Source: Citrus sinensis (taxonomy: Eukaryota; Streptophyta; Magnoliopsida; Sapindales; Rutaceae). From it: DNA of 64,000 nucleotides. The stretch is from positions 21,893,501-21,957,500 of the forward strand of contig NC_068559.1 in assembly GCF_022201045.2 (NCBI RefSeq). Reading direction: 5' to 3'. Numbering within the stretch: position 1 is the stretch's first letter; every line of letters begins with the position of its first letter. The notes under the pieces are model-generated. The model saw only the letters and a program-made list of their open reading frames with translations, was not told the origin of the DNA and did no database searches. Positions 20,187 to 30,179 of this stretch are shown in pieces. Made by a program: the position numbers and the translations under genes.

Positions 20187-20459
20187 GAGTGCATTTGAAA
20201 TTGAGGTTGGGCAGTTGTAACTTAAAAATTACAGCACTAAAGCGTTTGGTAAACACTAACTGCTGCACCTTAAAAGTTATGTTAATATGATTTTTTATTT
20301 GTATGATAAAAAATCTATTATATTTTTAATAATTTTGTCAAAATTATTATTTAAATTTTGTATTTACTATATATTATTAACTTTTATTTCATAATTACAG
20401 TTTTTTTTCTACAGCAGATGTAGTTTAAAATCTACAGTATCTCAATTTCAAACTGGATC
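20187..20459. mobile_element. Tourist-like MITE with TTA target-site duplication
   Basis: The left end gagtgcatttgaaattgag and the complement of the right end gatccagtttgaaattgag form terminal inverted repeats. The element is 273 bp, AT-rich and non-coding, and is flanked by TTA at 20184-20186 and 20460-20462. This fits the PIF/Harbinger-derived Tourist group. Confidence 0.7.
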
Positions 20460-20462
20460 TTA

Positions 20463-20744
20463 AAATTCTATTTCAAAATTGATCTTGAAGTTCCTCATGG
20501 ACGGTTCATTCTTTGTGGAATAACATAGGTATATGTAACCCATGGAGAAATTAACAAATAACAATTAAATGTTTAAGACAATTCACCAGCGCTCACGCTC
20601 GGTTACAATTTTTGTAACTTACGTCCCAACCTAATTAGGAGGTGGCTTCCATCCCGTGACTTATGTCAATTTCTGTGATGTTGTGATTGTGATGATGGGC
20701 CACGATGGGCTATGTAGGAGATGCGGGCCATGGGAGCATTGGTT
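20463..20744. other. Spacer between MITE and Mutator-like element
   Basis: Under 300 bases, no gene or repeat recognised. Confidence 0.2.
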
Positions 20745-21254
20745 GTTTTAGATTTAATTAGTTTGTTTTAAAAGGGGTTTTTAATTAAAGATGCCTTCTT
20801 AAAAATAGAGTATTTAGTTAAATATACCTCATATTTAAAAATTATTAAGATATACATTTTCATGTGGTACATTGTCTAAAATATCCCTAAAGAAAAATAT
20901 AAAACATTCACAACTCACCTCCAACACTCTTTACTTCTCACTCTTTTTAACTCCACAAAATAAAAACTCACTCCACACTCAAAATCACTCATGAACATCC
21001 AATGCACTGAGATTTTAGTTTGCAGCTGGGTGCATTATTCATCTCATGAATAAGGTATTTGAAACTTTATTTTTATTTTGTGTTATTTATTCATTTTGTT
21101 GACATTATATTATATTTAGGGTTTTGTTTGGTTTGTGATAAATAATAAAGCAACTCACATTTTCATTACATTTACATCATATGACTGTTATTTGATGGGT
21201 TTTATAAATACATTCGTTAAAACCTGAAGTTGTTGCCAAAATTTTGTTCTGCAC

Positions 21255-21815
21255 CCGACATACACGACAGCAGTCGTGTATGAATGGATTTACACGACTG
21301 TAGTCGTGAAAATGTGCAAAAGATTTCAATTATTATGACACCCTACCATTCTATTGGTGAAAAAAAATCACTAGATATATCTTTTTACTATTACTGGACT
21401 ATAGTCGTGTGTTTTAATAAGTTATACGATTACTATTGTGTACGTATGAACTTACATACTATAATTGTAAATATATGTAAAATGTTTCAACTGGTATGAG
21501 ATCCCAGTATTTTATCAGTGCAAGAAAAATATTTTTATAAAAAGAAATATGTCCTCTGACTATTTACTGAGTTATGTATTTTTACAACTTACACGACTTT
21601 TGTTGTGTATGTATGAATTTACACGACAACAATCGTGCAAGTTTGAAAGATATAGTAGCTGTTATGACACCTGACATTCTGTTAGTACAAAGATTACAAT
21701 TTTTTTACTAAATATATCCTCTGATTGTTTACTGGACTCTAATTGTGTACTTTAACAAGTTACACAACTATTGTCGTGTAAACTAGCAATTACACGACGT
21801 CAGTAGTGTAAATAG
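21255..21815. repeat. Dispersed palindromic motif array, first block
   Basis: About ten imperfect copies of taCACGACTnnAGTCGTGta, spaced irregularly by 20-170 bases. Examples start near 21263, 21290, 21590, 21619, 21764 and 21793. Each is a near-perfect inverted repeat. The block lies in the left subterminal part of the Mutator-like element. Confidence 0.8.
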
Positions 21816-22384
21816 GCAGACAGTTCCACACTTTGTTATATATTTTGTTTGATTTTATTTTTGTATTTGTTGTATAATCAACTATTGTATTATTGCAGGA
21901 AATGACTGCAGTACATGTGCCTATTATGTTTTGCGGTGCATAGATTGAGCAAAACGACCATTATAGAGTTAAAGGTATGGAGGCAAGAGGGATCATGGTG
22001 CCCTGTTCTACAACTATGAACCTTATATACTTGTCATTTTTGTTGTTTTAATTTCTTTAAAATCTATAATATTTAGTTAATAAATTTCTACATTTTTTGT
22101 TTCGCAGATGTATAAACATGTTTATGTAGCTTATATTATTTTCAAGGGAGGCGACCAGAGGCTTATAATATATAGGCCGAGTGTTTGGGTTGAAGATGAA
22201 AAAAAATTATGATGATTTTGCAACAAGCTTCATTGTATTACAATTTATTTACGATTCGAATAAGTATTGGATTTATGTTGTTTGATGTACAACGACTTTT
22301 GTTGTTTATTAAATTGAAGTTTGATATGTTAAAGTCTATATTAATTGTGTCATCAATATAATAAATTTTTAGGTATTTTTTATT

Positions 22385-22830
22385 CTATGTCCACGTACCC
22401 AACTACAATCGTGTATTTTGGATGTTACCCGACTACTGTCGTGCATATGTAATTTTACTCACCTATAGGTGTATCTACTTAATACTCGACTAAAGTTGTG
22501 TATACGTGAAAATACCAAACTACAGTCAAGTATCTGTAAAAATACCCAGCTGATCATATATATTTGTAAATACTCAACTGCAGTCAAGTATCAATGCAAA
22601 TACCCGACTTCAGTCGTGTATTTTCTTACAGACCTGTTGGTCATGTATATTTGAAAATGCTCGACTACAGTCGGGTATTGACTTCAGTCGAGTATCAGTG
22701 CAAATACCCGACTGCAGTTGTGTATTTTCTTACAGCGAGCTGGTCATGTATATTTGTAAATACTCAACTGCAGTCGTGTATCTATACAAATACCCAACTG
22801 CAGTCGTGTATTTTCTTACAGAGCATTCCC
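22385..22830. repeat. Dense palindromic motif array, second block
   Basis: About fifteen copies of the same palindrome, now in the form CCCGACTnCAGTCGTGTAT, spaced about 30 bp. A longer unit of about 140 bp, containing ttttcttacag and ggtcatgtatatttg, is repeated inside it near 22590-22820. Some copies have changed to CTCAACTGCAGTCAAGTA, keeping the symmetry partly. Confidence 0.85.
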
Positions 22831-23322
22831 TGAACATATATGATCATCTTGTTATATCACATACATTATACAAATTATCTTCTCTATCATTAATATAATT
22901 AACAAAAAAATAAAACATATTAACGATGTCAATTTATCTTTAATGACATCAAATATCAATAACATCCCCATTGTAACCATTACATCTCATGGTCCAAAAA
23001 ATGACACATCAACGAAGTTTTTAAGGGTAAGACACTACGAAATTTTTTTCCATGACCTATGCCCAAAACCCAAATAATTTGATAGCCAATACTTTTCGAA
23101 ATTGTGTAACATGATCTTGTTGGCAATATGAATTGACATCAAGTCCATGGGCTAGGACCTCCAAGTACCGCAACAAAAATACTCTACAATCACTACTAAA
23201 AAAATTCATATAAATCAATTGTTAAAAATCATCATTCTTATTGTTAAGTTAAGTTCAAAATACAATATATACAATAGATACCTTGATTTTTGTTGCGAGA
23301 TGTTACGTACTCATACGATGGA

Positions 23323-23870
23323 CTAAAGAATTTTCGATATAACCTCAGCACAGTCTGAATGTGTTTCGTGATATGCTATCTTCTGAAGTACCAGAGGTAT
23401 CATATCTGCAACAGGCAGCAATTGTCTCACTAAAACTGAATCATTTGTTAAGTCTATCATGGAGTCATAAATGGAAATCTTACCTCCAAGTATATCAACC
23501 ACATCGAGAACCCAATGCTCATTCATGAATATCAGCAAATACACCTACGAAATGCGGACAATATTCTTAATAACTAACAGTAAATATATAAACTAATTAC
23601 AGCAAAGTCATATTTCAATTTTCTTATAAATTAAGAAACAATCAATTAATAAAGTCATTCACTTGCAAAAATGAAGTATAAATAATGATAAAACTACTAA
23701 CCTGAAACAATACCCAACTGATGAGTGTAGCTTCAACTATAGGATCATTCATATCTCTTGTCTCTCGTAGCTCTAAAATTTTCTTCCATTTTTGTTTCTT
23801 TTCCCAATTTCTCTTAAACCAAACAGTCCTCTTCCCTTGCCTGTCGCAAAACAAACTTGAACCCTCCAAC
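23323..23870 (-). pseudogene. Ulp1-like (C48) cysteine protease remnant of the transposon
   Basis: Two exons can be joined. The upstream one ends at 23702 (...SWVLFQ, donor CAG/gttag), and the last one is 23323-23544, after acceptor atttcgtag, beginning VYLLIFMNEHWVLDVVDI. The EHWVL histidine, the aspartate in SIYDSM, and the cysteine in HSDCAEVI match the His-Asp-Cys order of Ulp1/SENP proteases. The usual DCG has become DCA. Only the C-terminal catalytic part is found, so it is a fragment. Such protease genes are known as passengers of plant Mutator-like elements. Confidence 0.6.
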
Positions 23871-23934
23871 ATGTTGCTGATTATACTGCACAACAACTTC
23901 ACTTCTATTTGTTTCGACTGAATTCAGTTTGTAG

Positions 23935-24115
23935 GAATGGAGGGAATTTGGGTGTTGTGTATGCTAGTCGTGAATGATGTTTGGGCATTGTGTATGTTGG
24001 TTTGTGAATAATGAATTTGTGGAATTTGGGCATTGTGTATGTTGGTCGTGAATGATGAATTTATTGAATTTGGGAATTGTGTATGGTAGCTGTGAATGAT
24101 GAATTGGGAGCTGTG
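23935..24115. repeat. Right subterminal tandem repeats of the Mutator-like element
   Basis: The phrases tttgggcattgtgtatgttgg and gtgaatgatgaattt alternate about four times with a spacing near 50-60 bases. It is non-coding. Confidence 0.65.
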
Positions 24116-24300
24116 TCGTGAATAGTTTTGAGAAATTAGGTTTTTAATTAGGGTAATTTAGTACTTGCATATAAAAAAAGGTATATATGAGGAAATTTGA
24201 AGTATGGGGATGTATCTGGATAAATAACATATTTTAAGAGTATAGCAGGGACAAATCTCTGGTTTTAAAGGTAATTTAGTCTAAACTCGATATACGTGGC

Positions 24301-26459
24301 CATTATAATAATAAATTATGTTATATGGTTAGTTTCAATAATAAATTTATGAGAGATAAGTTTTTCAAAAAAGATCCCTTAAAATATGTGTTAGATTCTC
24401 AAATCTACTGATGGTGGCAAGTTAAAATTAAAAAAAAAATCTATAAATGATTTGGTTCCTCGAGGAACACGTGGACACCTCGGTCAAGAGCGCACATGGG
24501 ATGGATGCCTCGTTTTCTATTTCTCATATTTTTTCAATGGGGTCTACTTAACATTATTTTTGGGTGCATCATAAAAATCCATTTTTTGAAATATTTCCCC
24601 AGGCCGCGCCGCCAAATCTAAATCCTCAAGCCCATAGCCAGGATTAAGCCTTTCGTGCCATCATTGATTCATTGGAACAGACAGATCAGAGTTGGACCAA
24701 ATTCTCTGAAGGCCCCTTTTGTGCATGCACAATTTTAGCCTTCAATAACATTAAGAGACACAAATTTTAGCCTTTTATACAAATTTTCTTTTGCTAAAAT
24801 TTCTTTACACAGTGACCCTGATATATTCTTGCATAACTTTTAATATCAAATAAAAAAAAATAGAATAAGAGATTGGGTCCTACGAGTAATAGTTTTAGTT
24901 AAGTTTTTTTTTTCATTATTATTATAGGAGGTGATAGAAGAAAATTATATTATTTTAAATGTTTTAATGGACAAATAAAGAAAATGTGTTTTTAAAGATT
25001 TTTGAAAGGTTACCAATAGTCCAACTCAACATATTATCGCTACATGTTTACCACATTGGTTTTAAGGTCCATTTGGGATTGCTTCTAAGTCAAAAGTAAT
25101 TTTGAGAAGATAAAAATTAGTTTTAATATTTGATAATTTTTTTAATAAAATCACATCATCTACAATAGTTTTTTTTTAATAAAAAAAGGAGTAGTTTTTT
25201 AAATTTAATTTTGAAAATTTATTTTATACTAAATATAATTTCATATATATCCTCACATATATTATAAAAATCTAGAATTATTCTTATTCAATTAAGATCT
25301 ACGATCATTAGATTTAAAGAGATTATTATTGATACCATTATATTGAGATAAAAAAATAAAATAAAAATATTTATTTTAGTTATCAATTATTGTGTATACA
25401 CAATAAAAATATTATATATGCATGTTTATAAATGTGTAAATTAATTTTTATTTAACATTTTGTCTATTTCAGTTTTTTGTATATTCTTATAGCAGTTTTA
25501 ACGGTTAGATTTACCAAAGACATACAATTGTTATTAAAACCCACAAAAATTTTTAAAATAAATTTTACCAAACGTTTAATTGATTTTTATACAACTGATT
25601 ATTTATACAGTATAGTTAACAGTAGTTATTTTAAAAATTATAAGATACTAAATTGACCATTAGAATGGACAAACATTACTTTTTTTTCTTTAATTATTAT
25701 ACCCTTATACCTATGTAGCCTTTAACGATTTGACCTTTCTAGTCACTATTTCGTCATATGATATATTAGTTGCGATTGTCCAATTATAGAACCTCCCTCT
25801 TCTCACAAGGATTTTCAAAATTGAAGTCTTATAATGTGTTCAATGTTCAAAAGCTCAAAATCCTGGTTGCCCGCAACAAGCCACTAATGACGCTACTGGC
25901 GACATGCTATCATCTCATTGCTCAACATATTTCAAGACTTTTTAGAAGTGATTCCTATCATGCTTTGTGTGCTATTTTTGCACAATTTTAAGTCATATTT
26001 ACTTTATATTATTGTTCAAGGATGTATTAATAATTGGGATAAGAAAAAATAAAGATTTTTTCGTTTAAATAAATGAAAAATAACAAGAGAGCAATGATTA
26101 ACAAAATCACTAAGTTATAGTAAATTACGTATTTTTCCTCTTTCAAAGTCCATGAAAACTCATGTTATTAAAAAGATTCCGTTAATTTTACTTTTCACTA
26201 TTTTCCCTTTATGTGGTAAACTCAGCATTGATCCCCAAACAAAAAAAAAAAAAAACTAGGATAGCAACAATAAATAAATAAAATTAATATTTTTTTATGT
26301 CTATAACACATCAAAGGTAATAATACAATAAACTAAGGAAGAACTAATATATGTAATTGAATTTTATATAACTACTATTTATACGGCGATTTTTTAAAAT
26401 AAATACATATGTGGTACCATTTGGTTATTGTGTAAATGACGTGATACTATTATTGAACT
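24301..26459. other. AT-rich intergenic region
   Basis: No supported gene. The interval 25068-25670 may be another diverged MITE (left ggtccatttggga, right end about aaattgacc), but the arms match too weakly to call. Short ORFs near 25770 look random. Confidence 0.3.
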
Positions 26460-27695
26460 TTCTCAATACATGCCCCTATTACGGCATCAAGCGCGCACAA
26501 TGAAATGGATTTCCCGATTTCCTTGTTCATCTGATTTATCCCTATCTTTATTGGAGTTTATAGCTTACAAGGGTATATTTATTGACCATAATGGGAAAGA
26601 AGTATGCGTACGAGGCACAAATATTTGCCTTCATCTCTTGGACCAAGGGGCTGTAGCTGTTGTGCTGTTGGCCGCCCTTGAAGCAATGGCAACGAAAGGT
26701 GTCCAACCAACAATTTGATCAGCAGCTATCGAGTGGCGTTTAGGTTTTATTTGGTAATAAGATGTTGTGTTTGTAGCTGTGAAATAAATATCGTTAGTGT
26801 ATATAAATATGATTTTTAATAAAATAGTATGGATATTTTAAGTTTTTCATCATATAAATCTGTGATAAAATTAATCTAACTTCTAAAGCATATATAACAA
26901 TATTTATTTTTATTGATAACTATGTGAACATAATTTACCAATGCTATAAATTATTTGACAACATTATAAATATATGCTCATACTCTTGTCAACTTGTCTC
27001 GGACTTTAATCCCGAGTTAAAAATCCAGATAAAAAAATTTTCCTTATAAATATATCCTTTCTTCGACCACACAACACAATGGGATTTATATAAAAGTTTG
27101 TACAGAAAGAAAATTCGGACAAAAAGATATTAACTCACAGCCACCATTTGATTTTTATTTTATAGTCAGTCTTCTTATCTTATTTAATTTTATACATTTT
27201 CATTTACGAATTTTTGTATATATACCATTGTTAGAAAACCTTTGGAGGTTACTCAATTCTGCTAAAGAAGACAGAAAATAGTATGGGTCCTGATTCAGAA
27301 AATTGAGTAAACTTTATTGTGAGATATATTTATCCAGAACTAAACAAGAAAAATGCATGAAAGTAAATTATACAACTTCCTCTAAGTACGCTATATGTTT
27401 TCCTCTCTAATTTATTATTTATAAGAGACCTTCATGTGTAGTCTGTATATTAAATTTCTTCTCTATTAATATGAGTATGTTTCTTATATATGACACCCAA
27501 AATAATTTATACCTTTTAAACTTATAGATTTTATACAAACAGTTATTAAAAAGATAAAAAAAAATCATCAATTTTGGAGATACTAATTATGTGGTAAACT
27601 TTTGAATTGCACCAACTCTTTGTACCAGAATTAACTGAGACATATCTTGTCCAAACAAAAATGGCTACATGAGCTTGTCAAGATCAGCTTCCCTA
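26460..27695. repeat. Tandem duplication, upstream copy, ending in a stub of the CCD4 gene
   Basis: Blocks match 27955-30205 in order. These include gcatcaagcg..aatgaaatgg near 26483 (second copy near 27977), agctgttgtgctgttggcc near 26652, ataagagaccttcatgtg near 27421 (second near 29546), ttataccttttaaactta near 27508, and a run at about 27605-27695 that equals the 3' flank of CCD4 plus its last few codons (gagcttgtcaagatcagctt). Beyond 27695 the match stops, so this copy holds only the tail end of CCD4. Confidence 0.7.
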
Positions 27696-27954
27696 TGGCA
27701 TATTAGAAGTAATTCAATCAACTAATGAAGGAATAAAATTTTTAGTTAAATTTAATATGATTACAACTTATATGATAATTTTTTTAACAAGTGTACACAT
27801 GACATAATATTATTTATTTATTATTTGACTAATAAGACACTAGTATAAAATTTGAAAATACACACAAAACATTTGTTATTGACAAGAAAAAACTAAGTCA
27901 TTCGAAAAAAAAAATGATTTTGGGTTGATGTAAATTAGATGTGACAAGCCACTG
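27696..27954. other. Unmatched spacer between the two duplicate copies
   Basis: AT-rich, no gene or repeat recognised. It replaces the rest of the CCD4 copy that the duplication would otherwise have carried. Confidence 0.3.
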
Positions 27955-28690
27955 AAAACACATATCCCTATTATGTCATCAACAGGCTCAATGAAGTGGA
28001 ATTTCACGTTCTCCTTCTTCATCTCATTTGTCCCTCTTTTTGCTTTAGCTGTTGTGTTGCTGGCCCGTGAAGCATTGGCAACAAAAAGATGTCCAACAAC
28101 TTGATCATCAGCTATCAAGTGTCATTTCATTTGCGTGTCAGTTACTTGCATGCAGAGGTAGCGACAAATTAACCCCAACAAATGGCAATCACCTGCCTCC
28201 TTCACACGCCAAGCCTGTCAGTCTGTCACTAGCGGGGCTATCAATTAACTGTTTGGTGGGCTCAAATTTGAGTGCCATCGGTTTTTTTTTTTTTTCCCCT
28301 TTAGATTTATGTGTGACAGAGAGTATTCTTACATGAGATTAGTTTCTCATTCTGTTCGTAATTTTGTAAGGGTCAGTGAATGTTGATTACCTCTAGGCTC
28401 TATTGTATACTTCGTCAAATTTTTTTTTTTTTTTTGTTGTACTTCACAACTTTTTTTTATAGTAATAATTATTTTTATTTTATTTTTACTTGTTTTTTCA
28501 AAAAAAGTATGTGGTAGGGTAATAAATAGATATATCATAATAAGAGAATAAAAATTTAAATTGTGTTATAATAAAATTGATGTGCGTTAGTCATAATAAA
28601 TTTCTCATTATAAATATTAGTAGAAAAAAGCATCAATATTGTGTGTGGTGGCCAGTTCTCGTTGCTATCGTTATAGTGTTATTAATATCT

Positions 28691-29494
28691 AGGCTTGGCA
28701 ATTTAGCCCGACCCGATTTTTGGCCCGATTGGCCCGACCCTAATTTTTAGGGCTTTGGCTCGAATTTTCAAGTTTAGGGTCGGGTTAGGGCCAATATTTT
28801 AAGGCCCGAACAAATTTAGAGTTAGGGTAGGGTTTAATGCCGGCCCGACCCGACCCGACCCTATTTAAAAAAAAAAAAAACTAACACAAGCTAACACACG
28901 CACACAACATCACACATTGTGTGTTTTTAATTTAATTGCATTGTATTTTTATTTGTATAAAACATGAGTTTTTTTTTTTTATGTTGTGTTGTTAAAATTG
29001 AATTGTGTATGACTAAAATGGTTGTGAAATTATATTGTGTGTTTTTAATTTAATTGCATTGTATTTTTATTTATATAAGACATGAGTTTTTTATTTTTTA
29101 TTTTTTATGTTGGGTTCTTGAATTGAATTGTGTATGAGTAAAATAGTTGTGAAATTACATTGTGTGTTTTTAATTTTATTATATTGTGTGTTTTTCATGT
29201 TGGATTTTGGAATTGATTTGTGTGTGAAGTTGAAATAGTTGTGGAAAGTGGATTAAATTGTGTTTGAAATGGTTGAGTAATTACCGAATTGGTTGAAATA
29301 GTGGTGGAAAATGAGAATTAAATTGTGGGGTTAATTATTTCGGTAGGGTCGGGTTTGGGCCCGACCCGATGTTGGCCCGATTCGGGCCGGGCTCGGCCCG
29401 ACCCTAACTAAATAGTGTTCGGGCTTTAAATTTTTTTGATTGGGTCAGGCTCGGGCTTGGCCAAGCCCGAGCCCGACCCGACATTTTGCCATCC
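28691..29494. mobile_element. Non-autonomous hAT-like element with CCCGACCCG subterminal repeats
   Basis: The left end is aggcttggcaa and the complement of the right end is ggatggcaaaa, the typical short hAT inverted repeats. It is flanked by the direct repeat ttattaatatct (28679-28690 and 29495-29506); hAT duplications are usually 8 bp, so part of this match may be chance. Both ends hold many overlapping CCCGACCCGA words in opposite orientations. The interior is AT-rich and non-coding, with a repeated ttgcattgtatttttattt block. Confidence 0.75.
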
Positions 29495-29615
29495 TTATTA
29501 ATATCTCTCTTCTTTGGCCAGCTTTTGTAGCTAATTAATTATTCATAAGAGACCTCCATGTGTTGTTTTTATATTAAATTTCTTCTCAACTAATGTGAAC
29601 ATGGTTGTTATATTA

Positions 29616-29991
29616 GAGCATCACCAAAATGCTCTTCAAATAAGATTTTATTACTTATTTAAAGAGCCACATCAATATTTAAAGCTCCAAAAGACACTCT
29701 AATTAAGATTCTTCAAATAAGAATTGATTCTCTCTCTTCAAATTTAGAGAGTTAATTTCTCCCTCTTCAATTTATATTTTATTACTTTTCATTAAAGAAC
29801 GAGAGAAAAGTGCTTTAATTGCTATTGACTTTTCCTTTGAAAAATTAATTATATGATTAAAATAATATTAACTTATTTCTATTTGAAGAGTCTTTTGGAG
29901 AATATCATATTTTTTCACCCTTCTATTTGCCACATAGGTAAGCAAATAAGTATTTAAAGAGTAAAATTTATAGAGGCTTTTGGAGATGCTC
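29616..29991. mobile_element. MITE with TTA target-site duplication inserted in the CCD4 3' flank
   Basis: Terminal inverted repeats are gagcatcaccaaaa at the left and ttttggagatgctc at the right. TTA is duplicated at 29613-29615 and 29992-29994. The 376-bp interior is AT-rich and non-coding. The paralogous copy near 27482-27500 lacks the insertion and shows the empty site, which confirms the ends. Confidence 0.85.
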
Positions 29992-30179
29992 TTATATACC
30001 ACATACCTAAAATAATTTATACCTTCTTTTAAACTTATGGATTTTATACAAAGAGTCACTAAAAGATTAAAAAAAAAAAAATCAGTTTTTGATATATTAA
30101 TTATATAGTAAACTTTTGTATTTCACCAACTAATTTGTATAAGAATTAACTGGGACATACTATGTCCATACAAAAATGG

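Larger units (their letters stand above)
20745..24300. mobile_element. Degenerate Mutator-like element carrying an Ulp1-type protease remnant
   Basis: The two ends form a long, imperfect inverted repeat of about 110 bp. The left end reads ttagatttaatta...gtatttagttaaatatacc, and the complement of the right end reads ttagactaaatta...gttatttatccagatacat. Inside, near 21902, a plus-strand ATG opens a short frame (MTAVHVPIMFCGA) that is soon stopped and may be the start of a dead transposase. An Ulp1-like remnant lies on the minus strand. Subterminal repeat arrays flank the interior. This layout fits the ULP-carrying Mutator-like elements of plants. Exact ends and target-site duplication were not settled. 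Confidence 0.55.
27955..30179. repeat. Tandem duplication, downstream copy, 3' flank of the intact CCD4 gene
   Basis: This is the counterpart of 26460-27695. It is longer because two mobile elements (28691-29494 and 29616-29991) interrupt it. The part nearest CCD4 is probably its 3' untranslated region. No gene was found in it. Confidence 0.7.

Noticed and set aside
21255..22830. CRISPR-like appearance of regularly spaced short palindromes
   Set aside because: The host is a plant nuclear genome, spacers are themselves repetitive, and the motif lies in a transposon.
25068..25670. Possible further MITE
   Set aside because: The proposed arms agree over only about a dozen bases and no target-site duplication was found.
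26470..26718. 82-codon open frame
   Set aside because: It lies in the duplicated non-coding block, and the matching frame in the second copy is not kept open.
27876..28118. 80-codon minus-strand frame
   Set aside because: It lies in the same duplicated block with no conservation of the frame between copies.
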